Assembly (NCBI GenBank): GCA_946902985.2
Contig: OX336389.2
Location: 1,287,978,792 to 1,288,042,791, forward strand
DNA: 64,000 nucleotides
Direction: 5' to 3'
DNA from: Meconema thalassinum
Taxonomy: Eukaryota; Arthropoda; Insecta; Orthoptera; Tettigoniidae
Each line of letters opens with the position of its first letter. Position 1 is the first letter of the stretch. This document shows positions 54,940-64,000 of the stretch, piece by piece. Below the pieces are notes generated by a model. It was not told the DNA's origin. It did no database searches and saw only the letters and a list, made by a program, of their open reading frames with translations. A program made the translations under genes and the position numbers.

Positions 54940-55420
54940 ATTTTCGCCGTCGGTGTAGACCCCTTAGAGCTTGTGTCAAAAGGAATCTTCATCAGACGAG
55001 ATTACCAAATCCTTGTTGCCATCGCTGGCATTAGGGATGCAAGATTTCTTGATGAGTCCTCTGGAATGAAGTTCCATGCTGCGATGATCCACTCGAAGAT
55101 GAGGGGAAGTGCTGGTTCCTTCAATCTGCCAGTTGTCTAAGTTTCATGAACTGCCGACGCCATCGACTCCATATACAGTCGCCGTAAGCACTGTTTGAAG
55201 GGCCGAATAATACACATGTCTAAAGGTTGTACTAGAGATGTACAACCTCTAGGAATCACTACCAAGTCTGTGTTGCCACTATACTAGGCGACAGCAATGA
55301 TGGCCCCTGGCCGCACAGAGAGAAAGCGAGGATATGAAATACAGCGTTGCCTCATACGGGCAGAAGTTGCCTCCTCAACATAAAAAATCACGTGCGCTCG
55401 GACAAAGTTTTCGTAGTAGG
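54940..55420 (-). pseudogene. pogo/Tigger transposase remnant
   Basis: The minus strand near 55300-55200 reads NTDLVVIPRGCTSLVQPLDM and IIRPFKQCLRRLYMESM, the end of the DDE_1 domain with the catalytic Asp in QPLD. After a stop it continues TTGRLKEPALPLIFEWIIAA and WNFIPEDSSRN, as in the C-terminal helices of Tigger transposases. Terminal repeats were not located. It is unrelated in position to the pogo MITE at 29113-29786. Confidence 0.8.
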
Positions 55421-55596
55421 GGGATTTTCAAACAGTTAGGATGAAGAAATAAAATTTATGAATATTTAGAAACAAAAATTACATTTTGACGCTGACTGGT
55501 TCGCATTTTTTGGCCAGTTAACGAACATGACGTTAGAAGGTAGAATAATCTCCTTATTCCGTCCCCTTGGCCGGGGTGAGATGCTTATTTATACCC

Positions 55597-55865
55597 TGGG
55601 GCGTAGCCGTAGTGTTAAATCGCAGCACGGCGACGATGAGTCACTGAAGCGAGTCCGAAGATCGGAGGTTCAAATCCCGTGGCTATCCTGATTGTGGTTT
55701 CCACCACACTCCTTCCAGGCAAATGCTGGAATAGTACCTTAGTTCAAGGCCAGGACCCTGTCCTTAATACAGCTACACTACTACAACTATCACAGGAACC
55801 ATGGTTATATCAGACCAGTACACGGGGCTGATGACCTAGATGTCTCAAGCACATAATATGAATAT
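55597..55865 (+). mobile_element. tRNA-derived SINE, family S4
   Basis: A tRNA-like head (GCCGTAGTGTTAAATCGCAG) is followed by a B box (GGTTCAAATCCCG, about 55668-55680). The body includes a CCACCACACTCC block and the 3' part ends GGGGCTGATGACCTAGATG and TCTCAAGCAC. This tail shares the CCTAGATG core with the hairpin-tailed retroposon but lacks its closing stem. Confidence 0.75.
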
Positions 55866-56170
55866 TAACAACAGAAATCATAACAGTTTATTTATTTCGC
55901 TGTGGCATACTGTTTCAAGGATGTCCCCTCACCCCTGTGCAGAGGTTATTTAAGTATGAAATGACAAGCATGATAAAGGTGCAATTATGGAATAATAATG
56001 CCATATGTGAGCCGGAGTACTGTCCACTGTCTGCTTTGTCCAGCACAGATCCCACATTGAGCTATTGGGAATCAATTCTGTGGCTGAGGAGTGAGATGCC
56101 GATGGTAATCCACCTCTTTAAAATGGCAAAACACTGGAAAACAACACACGCTATTTAATTCTATACAATA

Positions 56171-58385
56171 CTAGCTCTTAAGCCCGGCGTTGCTTGGGAT
56201 CACAATTGGATATTAGGATATCGTAGCCTCGCTGTGTCGTAATGTGTACAACCGGGAGGAATAATGAGCAATATTTTGCGACTCAAAATCGTTGTGCGTG
56301 CTTTTTATCTGATCAAAAATTGTGTTGAAATTGTTTAGTGGGTGGGTACGACAGCTCTATACTGCTTGTAACTTATAATAGATTAATCCTGAAATTTCGC
56401 TAATATAACTGATTATTTAAGGATCCTATTTTAATCTTAGTATGCATTATTAACCTAACTATTACGTTTTAAGGGCCAATGAATTTATTTTTCTTCATTG
56501 TATTGACCATGCGTGTTTTGTCGAAAAGCAACATTTCAAGAGGATAATGGCAGTCCGCAGATACTATCTTAGAATCCCAGCTTCATAATAATATCAGGGG
56601 CTGATAACCTAGATGTTAGGCCCCTTAAAACAACAATTATCTTCATCATCATCATAATAATATATGCATTTGATTAGGGCAAAAACAAATACTAAAAGAA
56701 AATACATAACAAATATCATCTAAGAATCTATATGTGCACCCACACTTAAATAAGAACCACTCATAGGAGTGCAGAGACACCTTGTGGCCACGGGACAAAA
56801 TAACTCGATTCAGAACACCATATCACCCAGAAGACCAAATCTGGAGGTGAAAGCAATACACCAAAAGACCCAGGCTCTAAATGATGACGAACTTTGACGA
56901 CAAAAATTAGAAGATTAGTATCAAATCAACTCTCAAGCTATATTTGCCAAAAATCTCCTTCTTCAGATAAAATCAATATTGAAACACTCGTAGACTAAAA
57001 GCAACACACGTAGTATAAAAAAAAGACACTAATACAAAAAAAGAATCTAATAAAGTATGCATAAAGGCAAGGAAAATAACATTTTTTTCGCTGATACTGT
57101 AAAATAACGAATCCTCACCAATGCTGTAAGACCCCATCCTCGTGATGACACCCTTAAATAAAATTATAGAGCTTGTGGGACATGGAAATTCAGTATTTGT
57201 ACCAAAGGGCTTAAATGAAGGGAATGGAGAGGTCTGTCTGAATTTTCAAGTAGATAGTGTTACTCATCTTGTTCCAAGTGGTAAGGACGTAAAATTCGGT
57301 TCAGATCGGTGAAACGGTGTAGATTTGAGCCAAGAAAAACGGTGTGGATTTGTGCCAAAGGGCTTAAATGAAAGGAATGGAGAGAGCTATCTAAAATTAT
57401 TGTTGCCAGAAACCTTCCTTGCGGTGTGCACTACAACCCAACAAAATTTCAATGCAATCGGTTAAACGGTGTCACAGTCCATTAACGTCGGACAGATATA
57501 CATTTCCATTTTTATTATATATAAAAAGAGGATAGAGATTGGACGAGACTCGTCGATTTGCTTGTAGAAAGATGGGACGTGGCTCGTTTCACGGATGGCA
57601 AAGCGAGGATCAATATTCGTGGTACCCAGGAATCCCCCGTTTTAAGCCCCTAAAACGAACGGTTTTCGAGATACTGCCAGAAATCTATTCCCGGTCTGCG
57701 AAATTGATGAACGTTACCATGGCAACGCCAAACCTCGAGGTCCCATTCTGCTTTCATTCTATCTGTGTACGAGATAATATTTGCATGAAGGAATAACAGA
57801 CTGTTAAATAGATGGACTCCAGTGTCGAGAACTTCCGTACGAACAGTGTTACCACCTGTATAAAAAAAGACCCTAAAGGATGGTATGGATTCCGTCGGCA
57901 AAACAGAGAAAATCAAATAAAGTATGCATAGAAGCAAGGAAAATAACATTTATTCCGCTGATACTGTAAAATAACGAATCCTCACCAATGCTGTAAGTCC
58001 CCACCCTCGTGATAATGCTCTTTTTAAAATTATAAAGCTTGTGGGGCATGGAAATTCAGTATTTGTGCCAAAGGGCCTAAATGAAGGGAATGGAGAGGGC
58101 TGCCCGAATTTTCAAGTAGATAGTGTTACTGGTCTTGTTCCAAATGGTATGCACGTAAAATTCGGTTCAGATCGGTGAAACGGTGTAGATTTGAGCCAAG
58201 AAAAACAGTGTAGATTTGTGCCAAAGGGCTTAAATGAAAGGAATGGAGAGGGCTATCTAAATTTATTGTTGCCAAATACCTTCCTTGGGGTGTGCACTAC
58301 AACCCAACAAAATTTCAATGCAATTGGTTAAACGGTATCGGAGTCCATTAACGTCAGACATATACATTTCCATTTTTATATATAA
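56171..58385. repeat. interspersed repeat with a duplicated block of about 475 bp
   Basis: Segments 57049 to about 57525 and 57915 to about 58385 are similar throughout and in the same orientation. Each contains two smaller units (CCAAAGGGCTTAAATGAA, at about 57205, 57358, 58066 and 58219) and ends in a TATACATTTCCATTTTTAT segment. A start-like motif GCTCTTAAGCCCGGCGTTGC at about 56173 resembles the ends of widespread arthropod non-autonomous elements. No coding region is evident. The class is unknown. Confidence 0.7.
56595..56652 (+). mobile_element. 58-bp hairpin-tail micro-retroposon (copy 3)
   Basis: Consists of the stem-loop (GGGGCT ... GGCCCC, inner TAAC/GTTA) and the CAACAATTATC tail with CATCATCATC. 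An 11-bp duplication CATAATAATAT flanks it (56584-56594 and 56653-56663). The G-to-T pairing position (GGGGCT against GGCCCC) is a wobble pair, so the stem is preserved. Confidence 0.85.
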
Positions 58386-58392
58386 GATACAT

Positions 58393-61006
58393 TTGAATCG
58401 GTCGGAGCTGAAAAGCATGAAGTCGGTTTTCACTAGTTTTCAGGAGACAGAAAAAACGTCATTGATAGAACAGAAGTTAACAAACACACTATATTAGTCA
58501 TCCATGTTGTGAAGCAATTATTCAGGTTATATTTGTGTTGGCGGAATATCAATTTTAATTTAATCAACATATTTTTCTAACCAATTTTGCAAACGTGACT
58601 TAATGCTTTTCAGCTCCGTGGTCAGTTTAGTGCGGCATAAAGCCATCCAGAATGAAAATTTCACATGATTATCATCATCTTGCACAGTTTCCAGCCACTG
58701 GCCGGGTCTGTTTGGAACACAAGCCTCTCCAACGTCTTCTGTCTTCCCACCATCTCTCAGCCTCCACCCTTGTCCAGTCTTCTCCTCTCTTCTTCACGCT
58801 TTCTTCCACCCCCTTCAGCCACCTGTCTCTTGGTCTTCCTCTCGGTCTCTTTCCTTCCCACTTCGTCTCGTGTATCCTCCTGGGTATCCTCTTCTCCTCC
58901 GTTCGTTTTACATGTCCATACCATCTAAGTCTAGATTTCTCTATACCATCCTGTAATGGTTCCTCCTTCATTAATTCTCTGGTCCTCTCATTTCTTATTC
59001 TGTCCATCTTTGTAGCTCCAATACTGCTTCTCAAGAACCTCATCTCACTGTCCTGTATTTTGCTCTCTTCCCTTCCTTTCATAATCCAGGTCTCCGAGGC
59101 GTACGTCAGGATAGGGACATAGTACATCCGATATATGATCTTTTTGCTGTTCTGAGGGACATCCTTGCTCCATAACACGCTTCTCACACTCCTCCGAAAT
59201 GCTTCTGCCTGCCTCTCCCGCTCATTTATTTCTCTATCGTTTCTTCCATTATCTTGTATCAGGCTTCCCAGATACTTGAAACTCTCCACTTTCTTCAGCT
59301 GTTCCCCACCAATTGTTATTCCCGTTGTAGTTCTTTCCTTCTTCCTTGTTGTGATCACCATCTCACTCTTATTTATGCTAAATTTCATCCCATATCCTTG
59401 TATTATTCCTTCCCACACGTCCAACTGTTCCTGTACCTCCTCCTCCTTGTTTCCCCAAATCATCTGCAAACACCATTGCTTTCATCTTTCCTTCCCCAAT
59501 TACTTGTGCCACTCGGGTCATTATGTCATCCATCACCACAATGAAAAGTAACGGTGACAGTGCACTTCCTTGTTTCAGGCCGTTTCTCTGTTCCAACCAG
59601 TCTGATCTCTCTCCTCCCACTTTCACACAGCTCACGCTTCCCTTGTACATCTCCTTTATCCTCTTTATAGTCCATTTCTCTACTCCTCTATCCTCCAGGG
59701 ACTTCCATACTTTGTTTCTGCATACACTGACATATGCTTTCTCAATGTCCAGGAAGGCCATCAGTAGATCTGTTCCATACTCATAGTGCTGTTCTTGTAA
59801 CTGCCTTACAGCAAAAATCAAATCCACTGTGGACCTTCCTGCTCTGAAGCCATTTTGTTCTTCCCTCATCCCTCCTTCTATCCTTGTCCTAATTCGCTTT
59901 TCCAAAACTTTCTCGAAGATCTTTGCACAATGACTCATCAGTGTTATTCCCCGATAGTTTCTGCAATCTGTTCTACTACCTTTCTTGAAGATCGGGACAA
60001 TTATTCCTTTTTTTCCAGTCCTCTGGGGTCTTCCTTTCCTTCCATGCTGTCCTCATCACTCGGTACAGCCACTGTATCCCCACCTCTCCTGCTGCTCTCA
60101 CCATCTCCACACTCAACTCATCCACACCCGGTGCCTTCCCTCCTTTCATCTTGTTCACTGCATCTTCCACTTCTTTCCATGTTAAGTCCTTTTCTGTTTG
60201 CAGTTCATCTTCCTCTTCCCCAATTTCTTCCTCCTCACCATCTTTTCTATTTGGGTTCAGAAGTTCTTCAAAATATTCTTTCCACATTTTCTTCAGTTCT
60301 TCCCTATTTTCTATCTCTTGTCCCCTTTTGTTTACCATTCTAACATAATCCGTAGGATCCTTCCGCCTCTTACTTTTTACCATCCCATACAGGACCTTTT
60401 TTGTACCTTCACTATCCTCCTCCATCATCTTTGTCCACTCTTCCATCCACTTTCTTCTCTCCTCAGCCACTACTCTCTTCGCCTCCTCCTTTCTTTCCTG
60501 GTACTCTTCCCTTGTCTCTACCGTCCTATTTTGATACCACCTCCTAAAGGCTCTATTCTTTTCCCTTACTATATCTTTTGTCTTCTCATTCCACCATGGT
60601 GTTTTACTTTAAAATGGATTTGTAACATAAAAACCACCTAAACCCTGTACAAATGTAATTTACAATAGCACTGTAACACGCGGGAATCTTGCTGTGCGGC
60701 CAACATTAAGTACGGAATACGGCGCTGAAAGGCAGCAAGTCATTGACTTAATGCTTTTCCCCTCTGATCGCACTACATGTAGCGGTGGTTTATGGCTTAA
60801 ACCCACTAAACAAATTGCTTTGTGATGGATTTTGCCTTGCCAGTGAGCTTCCGTGCTCTTTCTCCTGATGAAAATGTTTAGTGTGTAGCTTATACAGAAG
60901 GCTGACTTAATTCTTTCCTATGCCGTTCCAAGGGCCAATACTTCAGAATACTAATTCTTTAAAAAATGTCCATTTTTGACTTAATGCTTTTCAGCTCCGA
61001 CCGATT
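58393..61006. mobile_element. TIR element of unknown superfamily hosting a LINE
   Basis: GAATCGGTCGGAGCTGAAAA at about 58394 is repeated perfectly inverted at about 60986-61005, extending to about 25-30 bp. The terminal motif GACTTAATGCTTTTCAGC recurs near 58598 and, degenerate, near 60745, giving four copies near the ends. Without the LINE-G copy (58668-60606) the element would be about 0.68 kb, so it is probably a MITE. The target duplication is not clear. Confidence 0.7.
58668..60606 (-). pseudogene. LINE family G, 5'-truncated copy 2
   Basis: Starts, on the minus strand, within the linker after the endonuclease (MAEERRKWMEEWTKMMEEDS at 60470-60420, then KMKGGKAPGVDELSVEMV). RT fingers continue into 59938-59378: KIFEKVLEKRIRTRIEGGMR, EQNGFRAGRSTVDLIFAVRQ and LMAFLDIEKAYVSVCRNKVW. 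KQGSALSPLLF and MVFADDLGKQ follow, where a frameshift right after FADD moves to the frame 59469-58675 (LDVWEGIIQGYGMKFSINKS and on). A further shift is near 59960. The tail at about 58668 is a short GAT repeat. Confidence 0.9.
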
Positions 61007-61136
61007 CATTTATACTACCGGGTGTCTCACAATAAACCGTCCTTAATTCACCTGACCCTACACACAACAAGGGTCAAGAAATAAGTGTTATTGCAACATC
61101 TCTCAGTAAAAGGAAGTGAATTGCAAGCAATCCTAT
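60607..61136. other. right arm of the TIR element and flank
   Basis: 60607-61006 belongs to the TIR element. 61007-61136 is unassigned and includes a CCGGGTGTCTCACAATAAAC segment at about 61019 that resembles the start of a Tc1/mariner terminal repeat, but no partner was found. Confidence 0.45.
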
Positions 61137-62418
61137 CATCATCATCATCATTTCCCCTTATCCAGCTCCTGCCAGGTCGGGGTATTTATGGCACTTTTCC
61201 ACTTTCCTCTTTCCTTCCACCATTCTTCTTCCACGATCTTGTCCCAGTTCAGATTTCTTTTTCTTACACTGTTCTTCACTGAATCAATCCACCTTGTTCT
61301 AGGTCTTCCTCTTGCTCTCTTACCCGTGCACTTTGCCTCCAGCATCTGTCTTGGTATTCTATTTTCCTCCATCCTCTTTACATGTCCAAACTACCTTAGT
61401 TTATTCTTCTCAATTCTCTCATTTAGTTTTGCCATCCCAACTTCCTTCCTAATATCTTCATTCCTCACTCTGTCTTTCCTTGTCTTTCCTATCATACTTC
61501 TTAGGAATTTCATTTCACTGGCTTGGATTCTACTCTCTTGCCTGCTTGTCAGGGTCCAAGTCTCAGCTGCATAAGTTAATATGGGAACATAGTACACTTT
61601 ATACATTACCTCCTTGCTTTTCCTTGGTACTTCCTTATCCCAAACAAGTTTTCTTACACTTTGATAGAATGCATTGCTCTGCTGTACCCTCCTGCCAATC
61701 TCCACGTCCAACCTACCAGTTTGCATCAATTCACTTCCTAGGTATTTGAACGTGTCCACAATTTCCAAACTCTGACTTCCAATTTTCACAGTGCCCTTTC
61801 CTTGTCTTTCCCCTCTTGTCATCACCATGGTCTTGCTTTTCTCTATACTGATTTTCAGGCCGTACTTCTGAATATTTTCGTTCAGTGCATCTAGTTGTTT
61901 TTGCACTTATTCGGTGTTCCTTCCCCAGACCACAATATCATTTGCAAATAACAGTAACTTCATTTCTTTATGTCCATATGCTTCCTTTGTTTCCTTTACA
62001 ATTTCATCCATCACCATTATGAACAAGAGAGGTGACAGCACACTCCCCTGTCTTAGTCCAGTCTTGTTCCTAAACCAATCTGTCTTTCCAACTGGGGTCA
62101 GTATCCTGCTAACACAGTTGTTTACATTGCTTGCACCATTTCCAACATTTCTCTTCCCAGTCTCTTCTTAACCATGGTTTCCCATACCTTCTCTCTGGGG
62201 ACACTATCATATGCCTTTTCTAGATCTATGAAAGTCATGATCAAATCCTCTCCATATTCCCAGTTCTTTTCCATCACCTGCCTCAAGCTAAAGATTGGGT
62301 CCACTGTGGATCTTCCACTCCTGAAGCCATACTGTTCCTCTTGCAACTCTCCTTCCACCTTTCTTCTCATTCTTCTTTCTAATATCCTTTCCAGTATTTT
62401 TACTATTTTTACTATCTG
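61137..62418 (-). pseudogene. LINE family F, 5'-truncated copy 2
   Basis: Covers RT palm to C-terminus, closely similar to 39679-40940. FIDLEKAYDSVPREKVWETM is at about 62230, and the catalytic region at about 61945 reads LLFANDIVVWG, where FADD has become FAND. A stop near 61907 (Tyr-like change) and other shifts are present. The 5' break is at about 62418 in a KILERILE-encoding stretch. The tail is a CAT repeat at about 61135-61152 on the plus strand. Confidence 0.9.
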
Positions 62419-62457
62419 TACATATACTAAAAACCAAAACAAATAAAATAAACTTAC

Positions 62458-63593
62458 CATACGTGTCTGGTTTCTCAGAATGTCAGAATCGGAACTTGAA
62501 CTGTTGGATGTTTCTGTCACATTGATGATTATCGACTCCATTAAGTCGTCTCTGACAAGTTCCTGACGAAAATCGTCCTCCTGTAGTTTGTCCGTGTGAC
62601 GTACACAGGCTTCCCAATCGGCAATTGTGATGCGGTCTATCGCTTCGTGAGTCAACCTTTCAGTATCGGCTATTTTAAATGTGGTTTTTATTTTCTGCCA
62701 CGTAACCTTTCACTTGTGCCCATACCAACTCTATAGGGTTATACTGACGATAAGGCGTCAATCGTACCACCCTGCTACCTTTCTGCTCAGCTATGGTGTC
62801 AAGTTCATATATTTTTTCATTGCCCATTGCCCTTTACGAGCTGCAACAATTCAAGCCTTGTTTTTGTTGCGTCATGCAGTATATTGTTATTACGCAGCCA
62901 CATAATGATGTCTCCCTTCCTTGTGTTTGTTGTAGGATGCTTGTCCAATGCAATGGAGTGATAGCTCGCATTGTCCATTACAATAAAAGATGCAGGCTGC
63001 AGAAAAGGTGACAGCTGCATTAAAAACCATTCTCGGAATGTTTCCCCCATTCATTTCAGTGTGGTAGTCTGATAAATTTTTCGTTTTTGCCCGGAACACT
63101 AATTTACTCTCGAGTACAAATCCAGTCAGAGCAGATCCAGCGTGACAATAATAAGGCGGCCACCGTTACCTACTGGAACTTTTAAACCCCCACGTCCCTC
63201 CGTCGTCTGCCACATCATCTTCATCGTGTGGTTCTGATTCACCCAAGTCTCATCTTAGTAATAAACATTTTGAATTCCTTCCTCTCAGATTTTGTGCATT
63301 GTTCGTAGAAATGTCGATCGGGCGGCAGCAATATCACTACGTTCCATTGAAAATTTCCTTCCGTCATTACACTTGCCATATTTGAAACCCGCGCGTTTTA
63401 ACATTCTCTGCATAGACCGAGTGCTCCCGTTAAAACCAGTGGCTTCATGCATTACATGAACTAACTTCTTTGCTGTAGGGAATTCGCGTCTATCATAAAA
63501 CTCTAATACCTTACGGCGCAAAACATCCTGATCGAAGCCGTCAATTCCAGTGACTCTTTTCGGTACCTGGCGATCTAAAGTGCACATTTCCAC
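62458..63593 (-). pseudogene. DDE transposase remnant, spliced, IS630/Tc1/mariner-related
   Basis: The N-terminal frame 63593-63285 (DGFDQDVLRRKVLEFYDRRE, FNGSTRSMQRMLKRAGFKYG, FSMERSDIAAARSTFLR) is a helix-turn-helix region. YYQDETWV-like sequence follows near 63265, with stops, then IVMDNASYHSIALDKHP (second Asp, about 62985) and YNPIELVWAQVKGYVAENKT (Glu, about 62720). The C-terminus is acidic (TSNSSSSDSD). The last exon base is 62458, followed by GTAAGT, so an intron continues toward the LINE-F copy 2. I know this protein family from many insect genomes, but I cannot name the subfamily. Confidence 0.7.
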
Positions 63594-63646
63594 TTGCCTG
63601 TACTGATAACTTTACTTCACAAACAATACTTTTCTCACTCCGTAGA

Positions 63647-63837
63647 GGGGGCGTGGTGGCTCAGCGGTCTAGCTGAATGCCTCTCACCAAGGCGGTCCGG
63701 GTTCGATTCCCGGTCAATGCATGTGAGATTTTCGAAGTGAAATGCCATGTCCTGTGGTTCGGATTCCACGTAAAACGGAGGTCCCGTGGCTCATGATCTC
63801 GAGATTAACGGTCACGTTAAACTACAAGCTTCCTTTT
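63647..63837 (+). mobile_element. tRNA-derived SINE, family S1, copy 2
   Basis: The same family as 16292-16483: GGGGGCGTGGTGGCTCAGCG head, B box GGGTTCGATTCCC at about 63707-63720, and a GTGAGATTTTCGAAGTG body. The target duplication is TCACTCCGTAGA (63635-63646 and 63838-63849). At about 191 bp against 192 bp for copy 1, both look full length. Confidence 0.93.
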
Positions 63838-64000
63838 TCACTCCGTAGACCAATATCACCACAGGCAAGCGCTGTGCACTCCTGCGCTTTGGCAACATCG
63901 CACAATGGAGTCCCTGCATCTGCTTCTCGCTTGAAGAACAAATAGATAGATAGATGTTATTTATTACAGAAACACAAGAGAACATCAAGTACAATGCAAT
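63838..64000. other. window end, no feature recognised
   Basis: Contains the second half of the SINE target duplication and AT-rich sequence with a short ATAG repeat near 63940. Confidence 0.4.

Noticed and set aside
39679..62420. LINE families F and G mobilise the hairpin-tailed retroposon because all carry ATC-type repeats
   Set aside because: In the sense strand the LINE tails are GAT repeats and the retroposon tail is ATC repeats, so they are not the same 3' end.
63650..63722. Functional tRNA gene
   Set aside because: It has A- and B-box motifs but no proper acceptor pairing, and it is continuous with a SINE body and target duplication. The same holds for the copies at 16292-16483, 47491-47823 and 55597-55865.
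54169..64000. Further SZT2 exons downstream
   Set aside because: I looked for frames with acceptor and donor sites and SZT2-like content, and found only TE-derived frames.
1..64000. CRISPR arrays, rRNA, bacterial operons or prophage
   Set aside because: No short regularly spaced repeats, no conserved rRNA segments, and the gene structure is eukaryotic.

Overview
This window is nuclear DNA of an insect with a large, transposon-rich genome. A polyneopteran such as an orthopteran or stick insect is my guess from the TE mix and intron sizes, not a demonstrated fact. Only one host gene is visible: four exons of a plus-strand homologue of SZT2, the large scaffold of the KICSTOR complex that ties GATOR1 and mTORC1 to amino-acid sensing at the lysosome. 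The exons are at 9635-9813, 10998-11116, 44644-44874 and 52999-54168. Splice phases agree across all three internal junctions, and the conserved blocks occur in the same order as in vertebrate SZT2. The gene runs off both ends of the visible exon set. The second visible intron is 33.5 kb, and about 97 percent of the window is intron or intergenic DNA.

The rest is a layered graveyard of mobile elements. From left to right: a gag-like coiled-coil fragment (1-254); a Tc1 element (1822-3216); a LINE endonuclease split by a DD34D mariner (7262-9388); a 372-bp near-perfect palindrome in the first SZT2 intron (9871-10242); a minus-strand LINE of the same family (11725-17240) cut by a hairpin-tailed retroposon, a P/THAP9-type transposon and a tRNA-derived SINE; a TTAA-flanked MITE; an RTE-like LINE (20592-23865) between two other LINE remnants; a 4.1-kb mariner-like element carrying a 2.8-kb unknown insert with a pogo/Tigger MITE in it; a complete copia element (31240-44429).

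The copia element was itself opened twice. One insert is a DNA-transposon remnant that hosts an intact 1049-codon LINE. The other is a full-length 3.4-kb LINE with a 12-bp target duplication. Downstream of exon 44644-44874 lie SINEs, another mariner-like element, 5'-truncated LINE copies, a pogo transposase remnant, a duplicated repeat block, a TIR element of unknown type and a spliced-looking DDE transposase remnant.

The most unusual signals are these. (1) The palindrome has 181-bp arms with one mismatch, is flanked by a 14-bp direct repeat, and would be transcribed in SZT2 pre-mRNA as a long dsRNA hairpin. (2) One retroposon family exists both as a 301-bp copy and as two 55-58 bp insertions that contain almost nothing but its 3' stem-loop and tail. 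(3) The insertion order can be read directly from target duplications. No rRNA, functional tRNA, CRISPR array or prokaryotic operon was seen. Every TE class call rests on motifs and termini that I read by eye.
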